A DNA stretch of 64,000 bases, from contig NC_019860.2 in NCBI RefSeq assembly GCF_002234675.1, positions 9,360,586 through 9,424,585 on the forward strand. Direction: 5' to 3'. Below the pieces are notes generated by a model. It saw nothing but the letters and a program-made list of their open reading frames with translations. It was not told where the DNA came from and did no database searches. Origin of the DNA: Oryzias latipes (taxonomy: Eukaryota; Chordata; Actinopteri; Beloniformes; Adrianichthyidae). This document shows, piece by piece, positions 54,536 through 64,000 of this stretch (within the stretch, counting starts at the first letter, position 1; each line of letters begins with the position of its first letter). The position numbers and the translations under genes were made by a program.

Positions 54536-55923
54536 ATTTTTTTTTATTTATTTATTTTTTTTTTTTCTAACTTGTCCTGTCCAACAGCTAGGCAAACAGA
54601 TGAGAGCTGAGGGCCTCTTGTGTTGGACATATTTTATTTTAACAAGAGGGGTTATTCATCTTCAGACAAACCAAAGGTATGTCTGAATAAACCCCTTTTG
54701 TAATTGAGGCCAAACTTTATTAATTTCAATCATGTTTGAAAATCTTTGGTGTTGGACCGGACGGAAAAGGAAAGAGGGGAAGAAGAGAGAGGGACGTTAG
54801 AGAGAGGGGGGGGGTAGGAGGGTGATAATAGGAGGGGAAGGGGGGTAAGACCATGAAGCAGCATAGAGCAGGCAGGTTTACTGGTTGTTTATCGTTACGG
54901 TACGGTTCAAATGTAGTACAAAAAGGGCGGGGCCTGTTCACACACACTCAAATATTATCAACACACCTGCTAGCCGCAAAAATGTCCACATGTCAACATG
55001 CACACAAAACAGATAGTGTTCACGAACGCATACCTATGCCTTTAAACCAACTAGTGTGAAATCTTTCATTCATTCAATCATGCAAACTATTAGTGCAAAG
55101 GTGAGCTAACACCTGTGCTCAGGTGAGTGTTTATGTTCTTCTAAAATGGATGGTGGAATGTGAAAAGAAGGAGGAGGAGCGCCCAGCCACCCCCACACCC
55201 ATACCCCCGCCGCAGCAGCAGCGGCAGCCGGAGCCCCCCCAACGCCACACGGGAACAGGCAGGGAACAACCGCCCCCCGGGCGACCAAGACCGCCACCCA
55301 GGCCAGGGCCAGCAGGACCGCCGCGAGGCCCCCAGAGCCAGAGAGCAGGGAGGCGCAGAGGGAAAGAGAGCGCCGCCCCAGCCCAGCCAGGAAAGCAGCC
55401 CCCCGCCGCGCCGGAAGAGCCCAACGTAGGGCCCCACCGGAGAGGGACGCCCACAGCCCCAGACGAGCACCCCACCACCACCCAGGAGTTCCGGGCATCC
55501 CCCCGCCCCGACCCCAGGTACGAGCCAGGACCCCCCAAGGGAGACCCGCTCCGCACTCCAGGCAGCCACCCACCCGGCCCACGGTTGGTCCAGGTAGGAG
55601 CAAGGCAGGGGCCCGCCGCCCCCGCCCAGGAGGGGGGAACCCCGGGGAAAAAAGGGCGGCCCACAAGGGATGTTATAAATATGGCCCGACCAGGCTCGGC
55701 CATGTTGGAAGTTTGGCGGGGCCCAGCGTCCAGGGGCAAGGACCAGGACCCACCCCCCAGGGACACGAACACCCCCGGCTCAGGTGTAATATGAACCCCC
55801 CCACCGTGCGGAGAGAGCACCGCCGGGCCCAGGGAGCCGGCACCCAAGGGACACGGCCGCCATCGCCAAGGGGCCCGCACCCCCCACCAGGGAAGGGGTA
55901 GGGGACAGATGGACCCAGGTAAA
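54536..55923 (-). mobile_element. 5'-truncated L1/Tx1-like LINE (3' region only)
   Basis: A 14-bp duplication AAAGCCATATTATT flanks it (54,522-54,535 and 55,924-55,937). The poly(A) is seen as a T-rich run at 54,537-54,569. The body matches the 3' region of the L1 at 8,753-10,180, including the ttgtgttggacatatttta and ttggtgttggaccggacgg landmarks and the GC-rich segment. No coding domain remains. Long GC-rich frames on both strands are compositional. Confidence 0.88.
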
Positions 55924-57956
55924 AAAGCCATATTATTTCTCATAACCCCCTCCTCTCCTTACAACAGCACTGGATTAAACGGCGCCGTTTCAGTTTTGAG
56001 TGTTTTTTTCTGTATTTAACGTTAACACACATACTGGTGAAACGTGCATGCTGGTGTGTGTTTAAAAAAGGCAGCGAGCGCAAAACTGAGTTGGTTGTGA
56101 TTTATTTTTTCAGTCATCAATCAGCATTTCTATTCCATCAAAGTCTTCATCTTCTGCATCTGAAACAGCTGGGCTACATCTATCAGACACGCCGGCTTCC
56201 CTTTCCTCATCATCAGAGTCTGTCTCTTTGCTATGCGGCTCCAAAGAACAGTGACAGCAGACACTTCAGGCCAAGTTTAAGTCCTGCAGTCCAGAAGTAA
56301 CTTGCCGGCGCTGCGTCCCGGTAAGGGGGGGAGGATGATCAGCTTTTCACGGTCATCTGCTGGAAGTGGAAGTAGCAGCGCTGAGCCTCGAGTCGATCTT
56401 CCAACACAGGTCTTTCCTTTTCCGCGGAAACTCAGCTGCTGCTGCGTCTTCTTGTCTTGTCGGAGTTGGTTTTCCAGCGTCCTCAATTGTGAACCATGGA
56501 TTCATTATTTTAGATTCTCTGGCAGCTGAGGTTCGATAAGTTAGAAAGATCTTCACAGATTCAGACTTCCTGCTTCAATAACTCTTCTGATCAACGTTCA
56601 AATGTGTCAGCAAGTATCTCAATCCTTTTGTATTAACACAGAGAGTGAACCACAAATGCATTTCTAAAAAAAAAAGATCGTTTTTATTGCCTTTTAATCA
56701 GAATTGTTCGCTTCAAACGGTGAATGCAGACATGCAGCAGCCGGCTGCCAAGGGACCGTCAACAAAGTGCAACCTCTGTGAACTGTGAAACACCTCTGTG
56801 TAAAAATCAATAATCTTACAAAAAAATCATAAAATGATCATAAAGCATATTATTGTTACAATACATATTTTGTAGGATCGTCCATCTTCATTTTATCTTG
56901 TTTCATATACTTTTTCAAATTTTAATAGATATGAATCATGACTAAAGTTATCAGTAACTTGACACGACCTTATTGTCATACTAAAATAAAGAATGTCAAT
57001 AGTTCACTTTGTTTATTTATAGGAATTTTTCATATTTACAAATGGATCAGATTTGGTCAAAAATCCTCAATAGCTCTGAAGATGCCAGAAATTTTTTTTT
57101 TTGCATAATCTTTATTTTAGTAGGAAAATATAATAAAATAAAATAAGGTCATGATTAGTCAGTACAGGAAGTTTTGTGTCAGTAACTACAGCATCTTCAA
57201 AGCCATTGAGCATTTTGACCATATCTGATCAATATTTTAATATGAAAAATTCCTAACAATAAACAACGTGAATTATGACATAATCTTTGTTGCAGTAGGA
57301 CAATAAGGTCATGATTAGTCAGTACAGGAGAATTGGTGACAGAAGCGTTAGTATCTTCAGAGCTATTGTGCATTTATGTTATGATTCATATCTTTATTAA
57401 ATTTTAAAAACTATAAGCAATAAAATGGAGGTTGACTTTCTAACAAAATTAAGTATAATAAATAATAATGTAGCATGACTATGCTGACGAGTCTTCATTA
57501 CCAGTTCATATAAATATAGACATTTATTCAGTTTTTAAAAGTTCACTGATTTTTACTTAATGCTGTTTCACAGAGGTTGCACTTTGTTGACGCTCCCTTG
57601 GCAGCCGGCTCGCTGCTCTGTTTGCGTTCACAGCTTTAAAGATATTCTGATTAAAAGGCAATAAAAACGAACTTTTTTCTTTAAAAATGCTTTTGTAGTT
57701 CACTCTCTGTGTTAATACAAAATGAGTGAGATACTTGCTGACACATTTGAACGTTTATCAGAAGAGTTATTGAAGCAGGAAGTCCGAATCTGTGAAGATC
57801 TAAGTTAACCGAACTGCAGCTGCTCTATTCCCGTGTTCCTCCGCGTAGCTGATAGCTGCAGTTTAAACTATGCCTCATAATCGTGTCTCTTTGCATTTCC
57901 AGGGTTTCCAAATGAAGTTGTTCAGCATTATTCACATATCTGCTCCTTTGTACAAT

Positions 57957-58095
57957 GGGGGGGGGGGGGGGGGGGGGGGGGGTGTCTTCTTTCACGGCCT
58001 TATGGTTGTGAAAGTACTGAATATAGAAAATATGATAAAAGGCAGAGAGCCGCACGCAGCTCAAGAGCCGCCTGTTAACCCCCCCCCCCCCCCCG
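57957..58095. repeat. poly-G and poly-C tracts
   Basis: A G-run of about 26 bp at 57,957-57,982 and a C-run of about 16 bp at 58,079-58,094 lie about 100 bp apart. They can pair with each other or form G-quadruplex/i-motif structures. Sequencing length error is likely here. Confidence 0.85.
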
Positions 58096-58385
58096 CACTG
58101 AAAAAATGAAGTTCCCGCCCCTCTGCCTCGCCGATAGGCCATGCAAATTTCAGCCAATCAGATCAACCAGAAAGGTTCCTGCCCCAAAAGTGACAAAAAC
58201 GCCCCCTTAACACTGAGCGTAAATCCACATGAGCGCGCAAAAAGGAATTGACCGCGCAAGATCACTTCTCAGTTAGAATTGCGCCTGCGCGGTTTTAAGG
58301 TTCACTCACTCAGTTCCTAAATACGCCTGCTTAGTTGTCTTTACGCCCTTTCAGTTTATGGCAGAAACGTAATTCCATATCTTAG

Positions 58386-58981
58386 CCTCTAATTTACTTT
58401 TTAAAAAGTCTTTTTTGGAATGTAGGGAAAGCCGGAGCACCCGGAGAGAACCCACTAATGCACAAAGGAACACAAAACAATTTTTGCACATAGTGATTAC
58501 CTTATTACCCTTGTGCTATCCAAAGCACTTAAACATTGAGAGTATGTTTGTCTATAAATCTCTTTTCATATTTTGTTTAAGAACTTTATCTCTATATATT
58601 TTTTAGATATTTCATGTATCACTATATTTTTCTGTAAAGCAATTGCTGTACGTAGATATATTTTTGAGTCTTTCTTTCTATTTGTCTGTCAAAGACAATA
58701 TATCCTAACATGTTTGTATATTTGTGTATAAATATATATTTTTTATTGTTATATTTATACTTTTTAAAACAAAGATCAACTTCAGACTTGTTTCTGTCCT
58801 TCCAAATAAAAAATAAATATCTAAAATAAATTAATGACAGCTTACATTAATCTTGGTAAAAACACAAAAAAAAATTAATATTAAATAATTTCAAATAAAG
58901 TCATTAAAAAAAACCTGTCACACCTTTTATATTGCAAAAATAGTACTTTTCCTACTAGCTAATGTTATCTAATATTTACAC
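58386..58981. repeat. duplicated flank, second block
   Basis: This matches 30,410-30,560 and then 31,290-31,790 of the first block. The middle 0.7 kb (30,600-31,290) is missing. It leads directly into the second copy of the coiled-coil gene. Confidence 0.75.
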
Positions 58982-60588
58982 CTATGCATTGCTGCTTGCA
59001 TTGGAGCTGACTTTAACGGCTGCTTCTTCTGACTGAACCCAACTGAACTGGTGTGGTGGATTCACTTTCAGTGTGTCTAGCAGTTGAGAAGAGGCGTCCG
59101 GCTTTGCTTTAGGGCAAATGCTCTTAGTTTTTCTTCTATTGGTTGTTTTCTGAGGTGCAGCTCCAATGGTAAAGATAGTCTTCTTAGGTTCTAACAACAA
59201 GGAGGCTTTTACTTTGTCCGATGTCGAGACTTTCTTTGGAAAAGAACTTTGTTGTTGGCAAGACTTTTCCTGAGGTGCACACCCACTGGATTTAGCCTGG
59301 CTGCTGATTTTAACAGCCTCTTCTTCTGACTGAACCCAACTGAATTGATGGGTTGGATTCACTTTCAGTGTGTCTAGCAGTTGAGAAGAGGCGTCCGGCT
59401 TTGCTTTAGGGCTAATGGTCTTATTTTTTCCTCTCCTATTGGTCGTTTTCTTAGGTGCAGCTCCAATAGTAAAAATACTTTTTTGTGATTCCAAACAAGC
59501 TGAGGCTGTTATTTGGTTCAATCCAGAGGCACTTTCAGGTCTATCAAATTCCGTCTGGATTGAGGTCTTCTGTTGAGGTGCACACACAATTGTCTCTGCT
59601 TGGTTGCTGATTCTATTGGTTGCTAAGTTGGACAGAAAGACCATCTCTACCAACTGGATTTCAAGATTTTCTCTTTTCTCCTTTTGTTTTCCAATTTGAT
59701 CTTCCATGTGTAAATTTAGATTGTTGATTTCAAGCAGTTGTTTTGTGACCATTTCTGTGTCTTCTAAAACTGTCTTGTAACCCTCTGAGTAGCTTGGTTT
59801 CTTTTCCACCTTGAAGAATTCTGGATCTTCTCCTCAAGTTCTCTGATTTCCTTTCGACTCTCTTGTCTAATCTGACGCTCCTGCTCAATACTTTTTTCAG
59901 AAAACAACCAGTCTTCATCAGCCTTAAGTGCGTCCTGCTAGTATTTCTTGAGGAGGTCCAGTTTTTTTGCGATGTTCCTTTCCCTCTTGGCTAAACAGCT
60001 TTTTAGCTTATTGCGCTGTGAGATCAATCCATTAAGATCGTTGACGTCAGTTTCTTCTTGAGACTCCTCTGATAGTGAGTCTTCTGAATCAGAATCACTG
60101 GAATTGTCATCCTCACTATCTGAATCAGAGGGTCCAAATGGATATTCTCTGGGGGAGGGAGAGTCCAGACTGTGCTCATCGGTCTGCTCATCAGTGTAGC
60201 TGTTGTCAGGGGACATTGAGTAGTAAAACTCCAGATCACCTTCAAAGTCACTCTGACTAAATTTCCTGTCACCATCAGAGATTTGAGATGAATTGTCTTG
60301 AGAGTCCAGACTGTGCTCATGGGTGTAGCTGTTGTCAGGGGACATCATATTGTTGACCTCCAGATCAGCTTCAAAGTCACTCTGACTACATTGCCTGTCA
60401 CCATCAGAGATTTGAGATGAATTGTGTTGGGGGATGAGAGAGTCCTGACTGGTCTCCTCTCTGGAACTTTCCTCGGGGAAGACAATCATGTTATAAAAGT
60501 CGTCGTCCAGGATGATGTCACTCTCATTTTCAACAATATCGGACCAGAGTTTTGTAACTTTTTCTTCCTGTTGCATCATTTTTCTCAT
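58982..60588 (-). pseudogene. second copy of the coiled-coil gene, disrupted
   Basis: The copy aligns along its whole length with 31,792-33,405. The N-terminal frame (60,588 to 59,938) ends at a TAG that replaces the GAG of KKYEQEAL. About 115 bp further on, a 10-bp deletion near 59,822 shifts the frame. The C-terminal frame (59,809-58,982) then carries the rest of the coiled coil and both 99-residue repeats. Upstream of the ATG the similarity to copy one ends after six bases (an in-frame TAA precedes it), so the TATA and CRE-like region is missing. Confidence 0.85.
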
Positions 60589-60599
60589 TCTTGATTAAA

Positions 60600-60788
60600 G
60601 AGCATTGGAATATTTCTCAACATAAAGGTCTTTTCTCAAAGCAATAGATTGAACCATAGTGTACTTTATAACACACATTAGGAGTTCCATTCACTGCCTT
60701 AAAACAAGGAGCATGAGAGGTCCCGCAGCGTGACTGGAGCGGCGGGCACGGCGCGTCAGTCCGTCAGCAGCGTGTAAAGCCAGAAACT
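60600..60788. other. spacer between gene copy and next repeat unit
   Basis: Non-coding. It contains a short GC-rich stretch (gtgactggagcggcgggcac) near 60,730-60,749. No element recognised. Confidence 0.35.
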
Positions 60789-62021
60789 GGCTTTACTCAC
60801 CATACAGAAAACACCATAGAGATCTTGGTACACCAAGGTGTGAGACAAGAAACACACCTTCAAGAAGAAGACTTTACACTGCCGCTGTCTTTACTGAGTC
60901 TGAAAGTGACACCAAAATGAAGACAAATACAACAGGCTCATTTCCACCATGCCTTCCCATCTGTCCAAGGGTCCTTGGGCAAGACATTTAATCCTGTTTT
61001 TGTCCTGGTAGTTTCAGGTTGGCGCCAATATTTAGCAATGTATGAATGTGTGTGTCTATTGGGGAATGGGACTGTGAATTTAAAGCAAGCCTTCTAAGAA
61101 GGTAGTAAAGCACCAACTGCATAAGTAGCACATGTTGTTAACTATTTATTCAGATGTTCACCGGTAGAACAATCTGACAGTGAGATCAATTCAAATGCAC
61201 AGAATTGTGTGTTCCTGTGACACTTGGATGGGAACTTGGTGACTAAAGGCCATAGATGTTTAAAGATAAAAGCATGTGCACCTGTACGGCTGCTGTGGCT
61301 CTTTGGATTATCCATGCCTGTGGAGGGTCGTAGAGAGGAGTGGCTGCAATCATAAGGAGAGTACATGTGTGTTTGAGAGTTCCCTTTAGAGTCGTTGAAA
61401 GCAGAAGCTATGATTGTTGTGCGTATGATAAGTGTTTTGTGAAGTATTCCCTTGTAAATTGATGTACCGATGATGCTGTTGGACGGAGCTCTTAAGCCAC
61501 ATTCTAATTAAAGCACAATTTAGACCTTCAGTTACATAGGCTTTTGCAGGAAAAAAATGTGCAACCGGGTTGGGAACAAGCACTGATCGCATGAACAGCA
61601 CTTGCACTGTCCACAGGATTCGAGGGAATAAAACCATTAAAAATCTGTATGACACAACTACATCTTTCACAACAAATACTCTTAAGACTATCTGTTTTTC
61701 AGTTGGGATAGGGCTTGTCCAACAGACTGAAGCTGTTGGGCAAGAGGAGTCCACACAGCCAAGTTCTGGCATCTTGGATGTATTTTTGCTACAAGAAGAT
61801 GTAAGGTTTTTCAGCATTGAAGGAATTCATGATCAAACATTGTATGTTTACAGAAAGTGATCCTGCAGAATTTCTGAACATCCTGCTGTGACCCGGATTC
61901 GAACCAGGGTTGCTGCGGCCACAACGCAGAGTACTAACCACTATACGATCACAGCTGACAAGTGATAGTGGTGACAGTTCTAGTCTTTGTTGCTCTCCAG
62001 AGCTTTTTTTGTCAGAACACA
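60789..62021. repeat. tRNA-His-bearing repeat unit, copy 3
   Basis: The unit runs from ctcaccatacagaaaacacc to gtcagaacacag. Compared with copy 2 it lacks the TA-flanked MITE and about 200 bp of the unit around it (the rejoining point is near 61,715). The tRNA-His sits at the same relative end. Confidence 0.85.
61884..61955 (-). tRNA. tRNA-His (GTG), near-intact
   Basis: This 72-nt copy differs from the 29.6-kb copy by one T-stem base that gives a G-U pair, which is tolerated. The anticodon arm, D arm and acceptor are intact. No T4 terminator is visible within about 30 nt downstream on the minus strand. Confidence 0.88.
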
Positions 62022-64000
62022 GGCCCCACTGCCCCAGAGCAATTAAAAGCCACCAGACAAGAACTAACTAGTCTGGCTCCAGGGTGGGGGCACTGGTAAC
62101 TCTTATTAGGGGGAGTAGGTGGATCTAGTAATGAAAAGGTTTTTGGTTGAATCGCCCTTAGTCTGGCCCGTTTCCCAGGACCAGTTTGAGGTGGAACACC
62201 ACCAAGGTACCGGCTCCTTGGATCATTCGGGCATGCAAACCCCTCCACCACGATAAGGTGGCGATTCAGGGAGGGGGTATTTATCAGTCACTAGCCAATC
62301 ACTAAAAATTACGGTGGGGAAACTGAAATGCTGGGAGAAAACCCACAAGACTGCCCGGCTTTAATTTGGTTCATGATCTATATATGTTAGTGACTGATAT
62401 TTTTTATTTTTTTATTTATTTATTTGTTGGATTATTTGTTTTATGTTTTAATTTTATTTATCATTAATTGCTTATTATATAGTTGATATGTATATTTTAT
62501 TATTATTAATATTAGTATTATTATTAGTACTATTATATTTTTACTATTACTAACTACTATTTATACTTTTATTACTATCAGTTTTAGCCACATACAGCTC
62601 AGACAGCCTAACAGAAAGAGGACACGTAGATGCACAGCGAGGGCGAGTGGCGTGTAGAGGTGATGGTGAGGGCAGATGGCGCTCTTAGCCTCTAATTTAC
62701 TTTAAAAAAATCTTTTTTTAGAATCTAGGGAAAGCCGGAGAACCCGGAGAGAACCCACTAATGCACAAAGGAACACAAAAACTATTCTTGACATAGTGAT
62801 TACCTTATTACCTTGTGCTATCCAAGGCCCTTTAACATTGGGAGTGGGGTCATCTGGACCCCACAAGACATATAGCATATAAACGCTCGGGTTTCCTTGG
62901 ACTAGGGGCGGCTGAAATTCCTGGGTGGTTTCTCTTTGTGTCAGCCTTCCTCTGTTGTTTGCCTTAGCTCATCTTGCCTGGTTTTGCCCTCATTTATTAC
63001 TTTTGGAGTTTTTTGCCCTGGTGTTGACCTTCTCTTTTGTGTCTTTACGTTTCAGATTCTTTTCAGTTTGCTGTTTTTTGTGTGGTATTTCTGTTTTCCC
63101 TTGTTGTTGAAATAGCCATGCTCTCCAATTTGTTATTTCCTAACCCCCCTTCATTCATGTCCTTGTTTTCTTATCCCTCTTTGTTGGTGCAATACCTGTA
63201 ATAAATGGCCTAGCTGCCATTTATTGCTGATCCCTCACTGGTTGTTTTGTTTTGTCTTTATGTTACATATTCATCCCTTTTTAAGTAGGCAGCATGGATT
63301 AAAAGGGATGGAACAGTGGGGCTGGGGTGGCACCAATTCAGGCAACATTATAAGAACTTCATGGTTCCTTCTCATGAAGGAGCTTTGAACCGCTCTTGGC
63401 CTGGCTCGTCACTTTGGACCTGTCTGCCATGGGTAACAAAAGCAGGGGAGTTAGCCCCAGACATCTTTGCTCCTAGAATCACTCCAGCTCCCAAACCCCT
63501 CCACACCTTTAACGTTGGTTTACTGAGGGCTCTGTATTTATATTTGTATGCTTGTCCAGAAATATTTTTCATATTTTGTTTAAGAACTTTATCTCTATAT
63601 ATTTTTGGATATTTCATGTATCACTATATTTTTCTGTAAAGCAATCTCTGTACGTAGAGATATTTATGAGTTTATCTTTTTCAATTTGAGAGACAATATC
63701 CTAACAATTTTGTATATTTGTACATAAATCTATTTTTTTAGTTTTATATTTATACTTTTTAAAACAAAGATCATAAGAAACTTCAAGTCAAACAGAGATA
63801 AACTAACTAAATGAATATATGAATAATACATAAAAACAAAGACTTACAAATATTTATCAACTTCAGACTTGTTTCTCTCCATCCAAATAAAAAATAAATC
63901 TTTAAAAATAAATTAATGACAACTTAAATTTATCTTAGTAAAAAACACTAACATTTTTTAATATTAAATAATTCAATATAAATTCATTTAAAAACCTGTC
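62022..64000. repeat. start of third large block (leader segment and flank)
   Basis: 62,022-62,333 repeats the leader-like segment and 62,333-64,000 repeats 30,035-31,720. By analogy a further minus-strand copy of the coiled-coil gene would start just beyond position 64,000. That part is not visible. Confidence 0.75.

Larger units (their letters stand above)
53897..58379. mobile_element. 4.5-kb foldback DNA element with long inverted arms
   Basis: TCTTAG flanks both sides (53,891-53,896 and 58,380-58,385). The sister block reads ctcttagcctctaat without interruption. The outer arms pair TATCGAATTAC with GTAATTCCATA and continue inward for several hundred bases (53,897-54,240 with 58,130-58,379; the landmark ctgattggctgaaatttgca and its inverse). 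A G-run near 54,431 faces a C-run near 58,079. Inner arms 56,520-56,800 and 57,575-57,820 are also inverted, and a third pair lies at about 57,000-57,090 and 57,180-57,290. No transposase frame is seen. A truncated L1 sits in the left arm. A 6-bp target does not settle the superfamily. Confidence 0.8.

Noticed and set aside
57825-58157. 110-residue minus frame with poly-Gly and poly-Pro
   Set aside because: It crosses homopolymer tracts in the foldback arm and is purely compositional.
1-64000. CRISPR-like array, bacterial operon or phage module
   Set aside because: No short direct repeats with regular unique spacers, no Shine-Dalgarno-linked gene runs. Everything recognised is vertebrate or vertebrate-transposon sequence.

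Overview
The window looks like vertebrate, specifically teleost, genomic DNA. It has intron-scale gene spacing, a tRNA-His of vertebrate type, a prostaglandin-D2-type GPCR, a long C2H2 zinc-finger gene, and a dense mix of fish-typical transposable elements (L2, Rex1/Babar-like, RTE-like and L1/Tx1-like LINEs, hAT, PIF/Harbinger, Tc1/mariner-type MITEs, tRNA-derived SINEs, LTR elements). No bacterial-style operons, CRISPR arrays or phage genes are present. Family names are from motif recognition by eye; no database search was run.

Layout. 1-3.4 kb: decayed L2 and RTE-like LINEs. 3.9-6.4 kb: a C2H2 zinc-finger gene with 15 intact fingers behind a run of about 18 acidic 12-residue repeats; its upstream exon is broken and a sixteenth finger has decayed past the stop. 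7.6-7.9 kb: HARBI1-like transposase relic. 8.0-15.9 kb: a nested stack, in which a Rex1/Babar-like LINE is split by an L1/Tx1-like LINE (15-bp target duplication) that is itself split by a hAT element (8-bp duplication), and the Rex1 copy also holds a solo LTR (4-bp duplication). 16.1-16.75 kb: Harbinger-type MITE with an internal 61-nt hairpin. 18.4-19.6 kb: LINE tail and a tRNA-derived SINE. 22.3-24.0 kb: hAT-Charlie-like relic.

24.0-33.5 kb and 51.5-64 kb share a large repeated block. Its parts, in + order, are a roughly 1.2-1.5 kb unit with a minus-strand tRNA-His, a 300-bp leader-like segment, 1-1.7 kb of AT-rich flank, and a minus-strand gene for an unfamiliar acidic coiled-coil protein. 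The gene copy at 31.8-33.4 kb is intact. The copy at 59.0-60.6 kb has a nonsense codon and a 10-bp deletion. A third block starts at 60.8 kb and runs off the window. Empty sites in sister copies date a LINE insertion (24.8-26.5 kb) and a TA-flanked MITE (28.5-29.3 kb) as later than the duplication.

34.4-40.2 kb: an L1-like LINE interrupted by a defective endogenous-retrovirus pol remnant. 40.56-41.86 kb: ptgdr2-like receptor (minus strand), the clearest conserved host gene. 42-48.7 kb: mostly non-coding, with an RTE relic and one perfect hAT MITE. 48.7-53.6 kb: L2 LINE, a two-exon VWA7-like pseudogene fragment, and an L1-like element with an ORF1 remnant. 53.9-58.4 kb: a 4.5-kb foldback element with long inverted arms and a 6-bp target duplication, carrying a truncated L1.

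The likely functional host loci are the ptgdr2 receptor, tRNA-His (best copy at 29,580-29,651), the zinc-finger gene (uncertain) and the coiled-coil gene. The rest is mainly transposon sediment.
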